Shown in pieces: positions 41,676 through 50,563 of a stretch of DNA of 64,000 bases. Made by a program: the position numbers and the translations under genes. The stretch covers positions 198,241-262,240 of the forward strand of contig NZ_JBGCBY010000010.1 in the NCBI RefSeq assembly GCF_041262165.1, written 5' to 3'. The stretch comes from Streptacidiphilus sp041262165 (GTDB taxonomy: Bacteria; Actinomycetota; Actinomycetes; Streptomycetales; Streptomycetaceae). Under the pieces are notes generated by a model. It searched no databases and was not told where the DNA came from. It saw only the letters and a list, made by a program, of their open reading frames with translations. The first letter of the stretch is position 1. Each line of letters begins with the position of its first letter.

Positions 41676-42677
41676 TCATCGTTCGGACACCTTCCGCGCC
41701 CACGCGCCTCCGAGGGATCCGCGCCCCGCCGGTCGTCCGGCGGCGTACTCGACATCCGTGTCCCGCTCGGGTCCCACCGTGACGGTGGTTCCGGCGGTGC
41801 CGTCCAGGACCGAGACCGCGTCGGCCAGGGCGCCGATGGCGGCGGGCTGTCCGGTGGCCGCGACGAAACGGTGGCAGGCGGCGATCTTCGGACCCATCGA
41901 TCCGGCAGGGAACCGCAGATGCGTCAGGTCGTCGAGGTCGAGACGGCTCAGCGGAACGGCCCGGGGCGTGCCGAAGTGCTCCATCACGGCAGGCACGTCG
42001 GTGAGTACGAGCAGCCGGTCCGCGTGCACGGCGATGGCGAGCAGGGCCGAGGTGGCGTCCTTGTCGACGACGGCCTCGACGCCGCGCAGCAGGCCCTTGC
42101 TGTCCTTGACGACCGGGGCGCCGCCTCCGCCGCCGCAGATGACGACCGTCCGGTGGTCGAGCAGTCGGAGGATCGAGTCCTGCTCGACGATCCGCTGCGG
42201 GGCGGGCGAGGGGACGACCCGCCGCCACCGGTCACCGTCAGCGGCGACGGTCCAGCCGTGCAGAGCGGCCAACTGCTGTGCGTCGGCCTGGTCGTACCCG
42301 GGTCCGACGAACTTCGACGGTGCGGCGAAGGCCGGGTCCGCGGGATCGACGACTGTCTGGGTGACGATACTGAGGATGGGCTTGGTCACGCCCGCGTTGC
42401 GCAGGGACTGGGCCAGCCAGTAGCCGATCATGCCCTGCGTCTGCGCGCCGAGCAGGTCCAGCGGGTAGGGGCGGGTCAACGCCGGGTCGTTCTCACTCTC
42501 CAGGGAGAGCATGCCGACCTGCGGGCCGTTCCCGTGACAGATGATCAGTTCGTGGTGTGCGGCCAACGGGGCGAGCGCCTGTGCGGCCACACGGACATGG
42601 TCGAGCTGGATTCCGGCGTCGGGCTTCTCGCCGCGCCGCAGCAGCGCGTTGCCGCCGATGGCGGCCACGATGCGCAT
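41676..42677 (-). CDS. arcC: Carbamate kinase
   Basis: 333 aa amino-acid-kinase fold. Diagnostic segments are MRIVAAIGGNALLRRGEKPD, LIICHGNGPQVGMLSLESE, YPLDLLGAQTQGMIGYWLAQ, VICGGGGGAPVV, VEAVVDKDATSALLA and LTDVPAV. It transfers the phosphate of carbamoyl phosphate to ADP, the ATP-yielding step of the arginine deiminase pathway. One base separates its ATG from the arcB stop. It is the last gene of the operon. Confidence 0.92.
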   Translation of the reverse strand: MRIVAAIGGNALLRRGEKPDAGIQLDHVRVAAQALAPLAAHHELIICHGNGPQVGMLSLESENDPALTRPYPLDLLGAQTQGMIGYWLAQSLRNAGVTKPILSIVTQTVVDPADPAFAAPSKFVGPGYDQADAQQLAALHGWTVAADGDRWRRVVPSPAPQRIVEQDSILRLLDHRTVVICGGGGGAPVVKDSKGLLRGVEAVVDKDATSALLAIAVHADRLLVLTDVPAVMEHFGTPRAVPLSRLDLDDLTHLRFPAGSMGPKIAACHRFVAATGQPAAIGALADAVSVLDGTAGTTVTVGPERDTDVEYAAGRPAGRGSLGGAWARKVSER

Positions 42678-42678
42678 G

Positions 42679-43707
42679 TCAGTCGCCCAGCGCGGCGACG
42701 ATGACCGCCTTGATGGTGTGCAGCCGGTTCGCCGCCTGGTCAAAAACCAGCGAGCTTGACGACTCGAAGACCTCGTCGGTCACCTCGGCGCCGTCCAGGC
42801 CGAACTGATCGAACAGGCGCTTCCCGAGCTGGGTGCTGCGGTCGTGCACGGCGGGCAGGCAGTGCAGGAACCTGGTGTCGGGCTTGCCCGAAGCCAGCAT
42901 GACCTTCTCGGTGACCCGGTACGGGAGCAGCAGCGGGACCCGCTCACCCCATGTCTCGACCGACTCGCCCATGCTCACCCACACGTCGGTGTAGACGAAG
43001 TCGACGCCCGCGACGCCCTGTTCGACGTCCTCGGTCACCAACACCCGCGCGCCGCTGCTCTCGGCGAGCCGGTGGGCGGTGGCGATCACGTCGTCCGGGG
43101 GCCACAGGTCGCGGGGCGCTGCGATGCGCACGTCCATGCCCAGCAGTGCTCCGGTGACCAGGAGGGAGCGGGCGACATTGCTGCGCCCGTCGCCGAGGAA
43201 GCAGTAGCCGATCTGCTCCAGCGGGCCGGCGTGGTGCTCGGTCATGGTGAGGATGTCGGCCAGCATCTGGGTGGGATGCCAGGAGTCGGTGAGCCCGTTC
43301 CACACCGGAACCCCGGCGTGGTCGGCCAACTGCTCCACGGTGTCCTGGGCGAATCCGCGGAACTCGATGCCGTCGAACATCCGGCCCAGCACGCGGGCGG
43401 TGTCGCGGATCGACTCCTCATGTCCGATGTGGGAGCCGTCCGGCCCCAGGTAGGTGACGTGGGCGCCCTGGTCGTGGGCGGCGACCTCGAACGCGCACCG
43501 GGTGCGTGTGGAGCTCTTCTCGAAGACCAGGGCGATGTTCCTCCCCGTCATACGGGGGGTCTCGGTGCCCTCGGCCTTGGCGCGTTTGAGCTGCGCGGCC
43601 CGGGTGACCAGGGCCAGGAACTGCGGCTTGTCCAGGTCGAGTTCCTTGAGCAGGGAGCTGGGATCGCGGGTGGCGGTGGTCAGTTCGGTGGTCAGTACTT
43701 CGGTCAT
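42679..43707 (-). CDS. arcB: Ornithine carbamoyltransferase (catabolic)
   Basis: 342 aa. FEKSSTRTRCAFEVAAHDQG carries the carbamoyl-phosphate-binding STRTR, then HPTQMLADILTM, YTDVWVSMGES (ornithine-binding SMG loop) and FLHCLPAVHD. Its place between arcA and arcC indicates the phosphorolytic direction, citrulline to ornithine and carbamoyl phosphate. AAGGA precedes the ATG. Start and stop are close to the neighbours (35 and 1 bases). Confidence 0.92.
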   Translation of the reverse strand: MTEVLTTELTTATRDPSSLLKELDLDKPQFLALVTRAAQLKRAKAEGTETPRMTGRNIALVFEKSSTRTRCAFEVAAHDQGAHVTYLGPDGSHIGHEESIRDTARVLGRMFDGIEFRGFAQDTVEQLADHAGVPVWNGLTDSWHPTQMLADILTMTEHHAGPLEQIGYCFLGDGRSNVARSLLVTGALLGMDVRIAAPRDLWPPDDVIATAHRLAESSGARVLVTEDVEQGVAGVDFVYTDVWVSMGESVETWGERVPLLLPYRVTEKVMLASGKPDTRFLHCLPAVHDRSTQLGKRLFDQFGLDGAEVTDEVFESSSSLVFDQAANRLHTIKAVIVAALGD

Positions 43708-43741
43708 GTCAACGTCCTTGGCTCGGAGGGTGCGTGCGGAG

Positions 43742-45031
43742 TCAGATGCCGTCGCGCTGGGTGGGGCAGGTCATGCACCGGGCGCCGCCGCGCCCGCGGC
43801 CCAGTTCGCTGCCCGGGATGCTGATGACCTCGATGCCGTGCTCGCGCAGCATGGTGTTGGTCACGGTGTTGCGCTCGTAACCGACCACGACACCGGGAGC
43901 GACGGTGAGGAAGTTGTTGGCGTCGTCCCACTGTTCGCGTTCGGCGGCCCGGGCGTCCTCGTCGGCGGAAAGCACCCGGAGCTTGTCGATGCCCAGGGCG
44001 TCCGCGATGGCAGCGAACAGGTCGTCGCGCTGCTCGACGTGCAGGCCACCGGTGTCGCGTTCGACCGTCTCCGCCGGGTCGGCCGGGACGACCACCCAGG
44101 TCCGCAGGGCTTTCGGGTCGAGGTAGGGGTAGCGGACGAAGGTGTCGGTGTCGATCATGGTCAGCACGGTGTCCAGGTGCATGAAGGCGTGCGACCGGGG
44201 CAGCTGGACGGCAATCACCGTGCTGGCCTGGTGACTTCGGAACAGCTCACGGGCCAGGATCTCCACGCCCATGGGGGTGGTCCGCTCCCCCATCCCGATC
44301 AGTACGACGCCCCGCCCGAGGACGTGGATGTCCCCGCCCTCCAGCGTGGCGGGCTGGTGACCGGCGTCGTCGCCGCCGTAGTAGACCGGGAACGTCGCGC
44401 CGGCGAACAGCGGGTGGAACCGGTAGACGGCCCGGCTGTGCAGGGACTCGCGTTGCCGGGCCGGCTTGGCCATCGGGTTGATGGTGACCCCACCGTAGAT
44501 CCAGGCGGAGTTGTCGCGTTGGAAGAGCGTGTTCGGCAACGGCGCCAGGACGAAGTCGTCCAGCCCGAGGGTCTGCCAGCGCAGGCTGCCCACCTGCAGC
44601 GGCGAGAGGTCCGCGCGGGTGACTCCGCCGATGAGCATCTCGGCGAGCGTCGCGGCGTCGGCCTCGTCGGCGAGACGGCGCAGCGGGGCGGCCAGCGTGG
44701 GTCCGACCTGCTCCGGGGCACAGATCCGGTCCAGCACGAACGCCCGGGCCTCGGGGAGTGCCAGGGTCTCGGCGAGCAGGACGTCGAAGTGGTGAACGGT
44801 CGTGCCACGATCGCGGAGCACCTGGGTGAACGCGTCGTGCTCCTCCCGTGCCTTCGCGGCCCAGAGCACATCGTCGAACAGCAGCTCGTCGCAGTTGCCG
44901 GGAGTCAGCCGGCTCAGCTCCAACCCCGGGCGGTGGACGATGGCTTCGCGCAGCCGGCCGACTTCGGAATGCACTCCGAGGGCGTCGGTCACGGGTGTCT
45001 CCTCGGCAGGTTGGACGTACGAGCGGGTCAT
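43742..45031 (-). CDS. arcA: Arginine deiminase
   Basis: 429 aa. Converts arginine to citrulline and ammonia. Signature segments: NCDELLFDDVLW, PNTLFQRDNSAWIYGGV, LEGGDIHVLGRG, HAFMHLDTVLTMID and the nucleophile Cys419 in GGARCMTCPTQRDGI. The ATG (45031) overlaps the permease stop in an ATGA (45028-45031). The weak GAAAGG leader is consistent with coupling. Confidence 0.93.
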   Translation of the reverse strand: MTRSYVQPAEETPVTDALGVHSEVGRLREAIVHRPGLELSRLTPGNCDELLFDDVLWAAKAREEHDAFTQVLRDRGTTVHHFDVLLAETLALPEARAFVLDRICAPEQVGPTLAAPLRRLADEADAATLAEMLIGGVTRADLSPLQVGSLRWQTLGLDDFVLAPLPNTLFQRDNSAWIYGGVTINPMAKPARQRESLHSRAVYRFHPLFAGATFPVYYGGDDAGHQPATLEGGDIHVLGRGVVLIGMGERTTPMGVEILARELFRSHQASTVIAVQLPRSHAFMHLDTVLTMIDTDTFVRYPYLDPKALRTWVVVPADPAETVERDTGGLHVEQRDDLFAAIADALGIDKLRVLSADEDARAAEREQWDDANNFLTVAPGVVVGYERNTVTNTMLREHGIEVISIPGSELGRGRGGARCMTCPTQRDGI

Positions 45032-46470
45032 TGCGGATGCCTTTCGGAGATACCGGAGGTGAAGGCGACGGCCTTGCCGTCGGCGGGGACGACCGGGGTC
45101 TCCCCGTACTCGCCGCGGCCCACCTTGAGCCAGATGTAGACAGGCAGTCCCAGCAGCAGGCAGAACAGGCCGTAGTAGACGGCCTGGTAGCCGCTTCCGG
45201 ACAGGGACCAGAAGGAGAAGGCCAGGGCGACTGCGGACACCGCGCAGTCGCGGACCAGGTGCGGCCACTGCGTCCGCCGCCCCCGGGTGAGCAGCCAGTA
45301 CAGCTGCGCACCGGCACTGAACAGGTAGGGGATGACTGCGGTGACCACGGACAGCAGCACCAGCGTGGTGAAGACCTTGTCGAACCGGGTGTAGCTGACG
45401 GCGGTGAGCACCGAGGCGAGCAGCGTCGAGCTGACGATGCCGAACACCGGTATGCCGCGGCGGGTGCGGGCGAATGCCGAGGGGAACAGCCGGTCCTTGG
45501 CCGCTGCCATCGGCATCTCGCCGACGATCAGGGTCCACCCGATCAGTGCGCCCAGCCCGGAGACGATCGCGGCGACCGCGACCGCCTGGCCGGCCCAGTG
45601 GCCGCCGAAGATCGCATCGGCCGAGTCGGTGAACGGGGCGGTGGACTTCCGCAGGGCGGCGTTGGACACGGTCCCGAAGACGGTCAGCGTGCCCAGGATG
45701 TAGACCACGGCGCAGCCGATGGTGCCCAGCACCGTGGCGCGGGCGACGTTGCGTTTCGGGTCGCGCACCCGGCCTGCCGCCACCGAAGCCGTCTCGATAC
45801 CGATGTAGCTGAACAGCGCGATCGCCGCGGCAGCGGATATCGCCGCGCCGAACGACGTGCCGCTGGCGTTGAAGGAGCCAAAGTTGTGCGCCTTGATGAA
45901 GAGCAGGCCGACCGTGGCCATGAACAGCAAGGGCACGAACTTCAGCACGGTCGTCACGTTCTGGGTGATCGCCATGTTCCGCACGCCGGACAGGTTGATG
46001 ACCGCCGGGATCCACAGCCCGACCATCGCGATGGCGATGGACCAGACCTTGGCGTGTCCGGTGTTCCAGAACACCTCCACATAGCCGACCCAGGCGACCA
46101 CGATGGCGGCGTTGCCCGCCCACGCCGTGATCCAGTACGACCATGCGTTGAGGAATCCGGCGAAGTCCCCGAAGGCGTCCCTGGCGTAGACGTACGGACC
46201 GCCGGAACCCGGCACCCGCTTGGACAGCGCGCCGAAGGTGAAGGCCAGGGCCAGCGCGCCGATGGTGACCAGCACGAACGCGACCAGGCTGATCGGGCCG
46301 AACGGGGCGAGCGCGCTCGGCAGCGCGAAGACCCCCGTGCCGATCACCGAACCGACCACCAGCGCCGTCGCGGTCGGCAGGCCGAATCTCTGCTTCTTCG
46401 CGGTCTCCTCCGCGGCGTCCGGTACCACCGGACGCGCGTCGGAGGCTTCGTCGGTGACGTGCGTGCTCAC
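45028..46470 (-). CDS. APC-superfamily amino acid permease, probable arginine/ornithine exchanger
   Basis: 480 aa with about 12 membrane segments. The APC opening ATALVVGSVIGTGVFALPSALAPFG and SYIGIETASVAAGRVRDPKRNVARAT are clear. In arc operons an exchanger (ArcD) takes up arginine and releases ornithine; this protein occupies that position, but by sequence it is an APC member and the substrate is inferred from context. GTG at 46470 overlaps the slipin stop (GTGA). Confidence 0.85.
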   Translation of the reverse strand: MSTHVTDEASDARPVVPDAAEETAKKQRFGLPTATALVVGSVIGTGVFALPSALAPFGPISLVAFVLVTIGALALAFTFGALSKRVPGSGGPYVYARDAFGDFAGFLNAWSYWITAWAGNAAIVVAWVGYVEVFWNTGHAKVWSIAIAMVGLWIPAVINLSGVRNMAITQNVTTVLKFVPLLFMATVGLLFIKAHNFGSFNASGTSFGAAISAAAAIALFSYIGIETASVAAGRVRDPKRNVARATVLGTIGCAVVYILGTLTVFGTVSNAALRKSTAPFTDSADAIFGGHWAGQAVAVAAIVSGLGALIGWTLIVGEMPMAAAKDRLFPSAFARTRRGIPVFGIVSSTLLASVLTAVSYTRFDKVFTTLVLLSVVTAVIPYLFSAGAQLYWLLTRGRRTQWPHLVRDCAVSAVALAFSFWSLSGSGYQAVYYGLFCLLLGLPVYIWLKVGRGEYGETPVVPADGKAVAFTSGISERHPQ

Positions 46471-47327
46471 GTGCGGCCTGCAATGACAGGTCCGCCGTTG
46501 ACCGGCACCCGGGGCATGCCGGGCTTTGCCGCGTCCAGGGGCAGGGGCACGGACGGGGTCGCCGCTGCCGCCTCGCGGGCGAGGAAGGAGCCGAGTTCGC
46601 CGATGGTGCTCATGAGGGGTGCGGGGAAGACGACCGTGGTGTTCTTGTCGACGCCGATCTCGACCAGGCTCTGCAGGTTGCGCAGCTGCAGCGCGAGCGG
46701 GTGGGCCATCATGATGTCCGACGCGTCACCCAGTGCGGCAGCCGCCAGCGACTCGCCCTCGGCGTTGATGATCTTCGCTCGCTTCTCCCGCTCCGCCTCG
46801 GCCTGGCGGGCCATCGCGCGCTTCATGCTGTCGGGCAGCTGGATGTCCTTCAGCTCGACCAGGGTCACCTGCACGCCCCACTCGACCGTGGTCACGTCGA
46901 GGATCTCGCGGATGTCCAGGTTGATGGTGTCGGTCTCGGACAACGTCTCGTCCAGGGTGTGCTGGCCGACGACCTTGCGCAGCGTGGTCTGGGCGATCTG
47001 GTCGATCGCCGCGTAGACGTTCTCGATCGCGACGACGGACTTCACCGCGTCCACCACGCGGAAGTAGGCGACCGCGGAGACGTCGACACTGACGTTGTCA
47101 CGCGTGATGATCCCCTGGGACTGGATGGGCATCGTGACGATCCGCAGCGACACCCGGTGCAGCACGTCGACGAACGGGACGATCACCCGAAGCCCCGGCC
47201 CCCGCGAGCCGAGCACCCGTCCCAGCCGGAACAGCACCCCCTGCTCGTACTGCTTGACCACTTTCACCGACAGGCCAAAGACCAGCAGGAGTGCCAGGAG
47301 AACAATGACGATGATCAGAAAAGCCAT
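46467..47327 (-). CDS. SPFH/band 7 membrane protein (slipin)
   Basis: 286 aa. One N-terminal membrane segment (FLIIVIVLLALLLVFGLSV) then the slipin/stomatin core: KVVKQYEQGVLFRLGRVLGSRGPGL, VSLRIVTMPIQSQGIITRDNVSVDVSAVAYFRVVDAVKSVV, AIDQIAQTTLRKVVGQHTLDETLSE and a helical ARQAEAEREKRAKIINAEGESLAAA. Such proteins form detergent-resistant oligomers that organise the membrane. It is the first gene of the slipin-permease-arcABC operon, overlapping the permease gene by 4 bp, so its place is unlikely to be accidental. Confidence 0.88.
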   Translation of the reverse strand: MAFLIIVIVLLALLLVFGLSVKVVKQYEQGVLFRLGRVLGSRGPGLRVIVPFVDVLHRVSLRIVTMPIQSQGIITRDNVSVDVSAVAYFRVVDAVKSVVAIENVYAAIDQIAQTTLRKVVGQHTLDETLSETDTINLDIREILDVTTVEWGVQVTLVELKDIQLPDSMKRAMARQAEAEREKRAKIINAEGESLAAAALGDASDIMMAHPLALQLRNLQSLVEIGVDKNTTVVFPAPLMSTIGELGSFLAREAAAATPSVPLPLDAAKPGMPRVPVNGGPVIAGRT

Positions 47328-47346
47328 GACGCGCCTCGGTTCAGAT

Positions 47347-47400
47347 TGCGTTGGGTCGGAGTGCGTTGGGTCGGAGTGCGTTAGGTCGGAGTGCGTTGGG
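47347..47400. repeat. Tandem 15-bp repeats upstream of the arc operon
   Basis: Three full units of TGCGTTGGGTCGGAG (47347-47361, 47362-47376, and 47377-47391 with one change) and a 9-base partial fourth. They begin 20 bases before the slipin start, within the probable leader or promoter. They could be regulator sites or a slippage-prone repeat. Confidence 0.8.
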
Positions 47401-47531
47401 ATCGTGAAGGTCGGCTCGCAGCGGGAATCGCCGTCGGCTTCATCGTGGTGTCGGGGGCCGGACGCGGCGCAGGGCCCTCCGGGGCCGGGTGGCGCGCCGG
47501 TGGTCCCGTAGATCGAGGCTGAACGGCGCGC

Positions 47532-47548
47532 TTACGGCCTGGGGAGCG
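47532..47548. repeat. Possible remnant of the dispersed palindromic element
   Basis: TTACGGCCTGGGGAGCG is identical to the outermost arm of the dispersed elements (compare 39124-39135 and 11320-11336), but no core or partner arm follows. It stands alone in the 381-bp gap (47328-47708) between slipin and GAF-ANTAR genes. Confidence 0.45.
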
Positions 47549-47708
47549 GGACTATGCTGCTGGACAGACGTCCCAGACCCCGGCGGCGCGTACCTGCTCG
47601 GCACGCAAGTCCCGGCACCTGGAAGCGAGGCGTCATGCCCGTCCCACGGAGCTTCAGCACCCGCTCCCGCACCGCTCGACCAGGAGACACGGGACCAAGG
47701 GCTCTCCG

Positions 47709-48482
47709 GTGACGGCCGGCAGCAGGCTGGTCCGGATCCGGGTACTGGTGGCCGAACACGCGGCTCGACGAGGCGCCCGGGTCGGGGTGGTGGATGTGTG
47801 CACCGCCGTGGTCGCGGGGTTGCCGGTCGGCGGAGCCGGAGTGTCGGTCATGTCTCCGACCATGGCCGGATTCCCGGTCTGCAGTACCGACGGGATCAGC
47901 GAGCAGCTGGAGGAACTGCAGCTCACCCTGGGCGAGGGGCCGTGCGTGGACGCCTTCGACCTCGGTGTCGCGGTTCTGGCACCCGATCTGGGGACCGCTC
48001 AGATCCAGGGCAGGTGGCCGATGTTTGCCTCTGCCGCCTGGGAGGCCGGAGCACGTGCGGTGTTCGCGTTCCCCCTGCAGATCGGGGCCATCCGCCCGGG
48101 AGTCCTCGATCTGTACTCTCGAACGACCGGCGCGCTGGGCCCCGAGGAGCTCGCCGACGCCGCGGTCTTCGCCGACACCGCGACCCGGGTACTGCTGGAC
48201 ACCAGGATCGACCGTCCGACCGACGGACCGGAATGGCCGGACGGTGGGAGCTCCCCGGACGGAAGCCTGGTGGACCTGGACGGGTACCGGGCCGAGATCG
48301 ACCAGGCCACCGGCATGATCACGCAACAACTCGGGGTCGGCATCGAAGAGGCGTTCATCCGGCTCCGTGCCCACGCCTACGCCCATGGACGCCGACTCAC
48401 CGAGGTGGCCGAGGATGTGGTGGCGCGCCGGCTCCGCTTCCACCCGGACCTGCGGCCTCCCCCGACTGACGGCGAGCGGTGA
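47709..48482 (+). CDS. GAF-ANTAR regulator 1
   Basis: 257 aa. N-terminal GAF domain (AGVSVMSPTMAGFPVC, TLGEGPCVDAFDLG, VFAFPLQIGAIRPGVLDLYSR) and C-terminal ANTAR RNA-binding domain (DQATGMITQQLGVGIEEAFIRLRAHAYAHGRRLTEVAEDVVARRL). ANTAR proteins act by antitermination on double-hairpin RNA leaders. GTG at 47709 has AAGGG upstream. A second GAF-ANTAR gene follows directly. Confidence 0.85.
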   Translation: MTAGSRLVRIRVLVAEHAARRGARVGVVDVCTAVVAGLPVGGAGVSVMSPTMAGFPVCSTDGISEQLEELQLTLGEGPCVDAFDLGVAVLAPDLGTAQIQGRWPMFASAAWEAGARAVFAFPLQIGAIRPGVLDLYSRTTGALGPEELADAAVFADTATRVLLDTRIDRPTDGPEWPDGGSSPDGSLVDLDGYRAEIDQATGMITQQLGVGIEEAFIRLRAHAYAHGRRLTEVAEDVVARRLRFHPDLRPPPTDGER

Positions 48483-48583
48483 AGCCGTCACACCGGCCCG
48501 GCGACCGGACCCCGGATGACCGGACCGCAGCTTCCCGTTCCCTCCCCCGGGGGCTAGTCTCGTCTCAACAGAGGGTGCCCCTG

Positions 48584-49312
48584 ATGGATGATCAGCTACT
48601 GGCCAAGACCTTCGTCGAACTGGCGGACAACCTGGTCGCCGACTTCGACCTGATCGACTTCCTGCGCCTACTGGCCGACCGCTGCGTGGGCATGCTCGGC
48701 GTGAGCGCGGCCGGCGTGCTGCTGGCCGGACCCGGGGGCGAGCTGCGGGTGATGGCCGCTTCCAACGAGCAGGTACGGCTGCTGGAACTCTTCCAGCTCC
48801 AGAACCACGAAGGGCCGTGCCTGGAGTGCTTCCGCACCGGTGTGCCGGTGACCGTCGCCGACCTGACCACGGAGGCACAGCGCTGGCCGCGCTTCGTCGC
48901 CCAGGCTCGCCTCAGCGGATTCACCGCCGTCCAGGCCCTGCCGATGCGCCTGCGCGACGAGGTCGTCGGAGCGCTGAACCTCTTCCGAACGATTCCGGGC
49001 CCCTTCGACCCGGCTCACACGCCGCTCGCACAGGCCCTCGCCGACGTCGCCACCATCAGCCTCCTGCAGCAGCGCTCCACCCAGCGCAGCAGCCTCCTCA
49101 ACGAGCAGCTGCAGACCGCGCTCAACAGTCGTGTCGTGATCGAGCAGGCGAAGGGGAAACTCGCCGAACGCCTCGGTCTCGACATGGAGCAGGCGTTCAC
49201 CGCACTGCGCGGCTACGCCCGTGCGCACAACCGTCGTCTGTCCGATGTGGCCCGAGCCTTCGTCGACGGCTCCGACCCTCTCCCCGGCATCACGCTCCGC
49301 CTCCCGATGTGA
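48584..49312 (+). CDS. GAF-ANTAR regulator 2
   Basis: 242 aa. Starts MDDQLLAKTFVELADNLVADFDLIDFLRLLADRCVGMLG, then NHEGPCLECFRTG, ALPMRLRDEVVGALNLF and the ANTAR NSRVVIEQAKGKLAERLGLDMEQAFTALRGYARAHNRRLSDVARAFV. ATG at 48584 follows GAGGG and fits known family starts; a GTG at 48479 overlapping the previous stop would add 35 residues of no evident domain. The paralogous pair may regulate the adjacent desaturase gene, as its N-terminal half senses a ligand. Confidence 0.85.
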   Translation: MDDQLLAKTFVELADNLVADFDLIDFLRLLADRCVGMLGVSAAGVLLAGPGGELRVMAASNEQVRLLELFQLQNHEGPCLECFRTGVPVTVADLTTEAQRWPRFVAQARLSGFTAVQALPMRLRDEVVGALNLFRTIPGPFDPAHTPLAQALADVATISLLQQRSTQRSSLLNEQLQTALNSRVVIEQAKGKLAERLGLDMEQAFTALRGYARAHNRRLSDVARAFVDGSDPLPGITLRLPM

Positions 49313-49546
49313 GCCGCGTGCTGACAGACCGACAGGCACCCACCGGCGCGGGAAAGGATGCGGCGTCGGGTGCTTTCGGCGGCGTCACGGACTACTCTGG
49401 CGAACAGGGCTCCTGCCGCTGCCGCTGCCATCGTGCGCGTCGCGCGGCCCAGAGGACTCCGATCCGCACGAGGATCCGCACGAGGACCTGCATCAGCTGC
49501 CCGAGACCCCGGCCGCGCCGAACACGAGACGGCCGAGGTGTTTCGA

Positions 49547-50563
49547 GTGCCCAGCAACAGCTCCACCGGAGTCGAGCCACTGATCGCGGCCCCTCCGCAC
49601 GTGGAACCGCCGCCCGAGTACGACGGAACGATGCCGTTTCCGGTCGTGGAGCCGCTGTCCGGCGCACGCCCGGACCGCTGGCAACTCGCGGCGACAGCGG
49701 TGATCGTGGCGTTTCCGTTCCTGGCCGTGACGCTGGCCGGATGGGTGCTGTGGGGCCGCCTGATCGGGCCGGCGGACGTGCTGCTCGCCGCTTCCTTCTA
49801 CCTCGTCACCGGCCTGGGGGTGACGGTGGGTTTTCACCGCTGCCTGACCCATCACAGCTTCACCGCCGCGCCCGCGCTGCGCGTGGCGCTGGCGACCGCG
49901 GGGTCGATGAGCTTCCAGGGTGACGTGATCGGCTGGGTCGCCACCCATCGCCGCCACCACGCCTTCACCGATCGGCCAGGCGATCCGCACTCGCCGTTCC
50001 GCTACGGAACCACCCTGCGCGGCCAACTCCGTGGCCTCGTCCATGCCCATATCGGCTGGCTGTTCACCGCTGATCTCACCCCGGCCGAACGCTACGCGCC
50101 CGATCTGCTCGCGGACCGGAACACGCGGGCGGTCTCGATCGCGTTCCCTGCGCTGTGCGTCCTCTCCCTCGCGCTGCCCTTTGGAGCGGGGTGGGCGATC
50201 GGCGGCAGCCTGCACGACGCGCTGACGGCCCTGTTGTGGGCCGGGCTGGTCCGTATCGTCGTGCTGCAACATGTGACCTGGAGCGTGAACTCGCTGTGCC
50301 ACATGATCGGCGAGCGACCCTTCCGCACCCGGCCGCACGACCGGGCCACCAACCTGTGGCCGCTCGCGCTGCTGTCGTTCGGGGAGAGCTGGCACAACCT
50401 GCACCACGCCGATCCCACCTGCGCCCGCCACGGTGTCGACCGCGGGCAGATCGACCCGTCGGCCGCGCTCATCCGCCTGTTCGAGCTGCTCGGCTGGGCC
50501 ACCGACGTCCGCTGGGCCGCCCCGGGCCGGATCGAAGCCCGCCGCCGGGTGAACTCGGCCTAA
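49547..50563 (+). CDS. Membrane fatty-acid (acyl-CoA) desaturase
   Basis: 338 aa integral membrane di-iron desaturase. The three histidine boxes are complete: HRCLTHHSF, HRRHHAF and HNLHHAD, with an extra WSVNSLCHMIG characteristic of delta-9 stearoyl-CoA desaturases. Membrane pairs surround them. It inserts a cis double bond with O2 and electrons from a ferredoxin-type donor. GTG at 49547 is chosen (GAGG eight bases upstream); GTG at 49538 is close by. The last base of its TAA is the first base of palindromic copy E. Confidence 0.85.
   Translation: MPSNSSTGVEPLIAAPPHVEPPPEYDGTMPFPVVEPLSGARPDRWQLAATAVIVAFPFLAVTLAGWVLWGRLIGPADVLLAASFYLVTGLGVTVGFHRCLTHHSFTAAPALRVALATAGSMSFQGDVIGWVATHRRHHAFTDRPGDPHSPFRYGTTLRGQLRGLVHAHIGWLFTADLTPAERYAPDLLADRNTRAVSIAFPALCVLSLALPFGAGWAIGGSLHDALTALLWAGLVRIVVLQHVTWSVNSLCHMIGERPFRTRPHDRATNLWPLALLSFGESWHNLHHADPTCARHGVDRGQIDPSAALIRLFELLGWATDVRWAAPGRIEARRRVNSA

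Noticed and set aside
48479..48583. GTG at 48479 overlapping the previous stop as start of GAF-ANTAR regulator 2
   Set aside because: The coupling is attractive, but the added 35 residues look disordered and the ATG at 48584 matches the usual family start and has a ribosome-binding site.
49358..49546. Longer N-terminal extension of the desaturase
   Set aside because: The extra 63 residues are Arg/Ala-rich without domain character, and a better-placed GTG with a GAGG leader lies at 49547.
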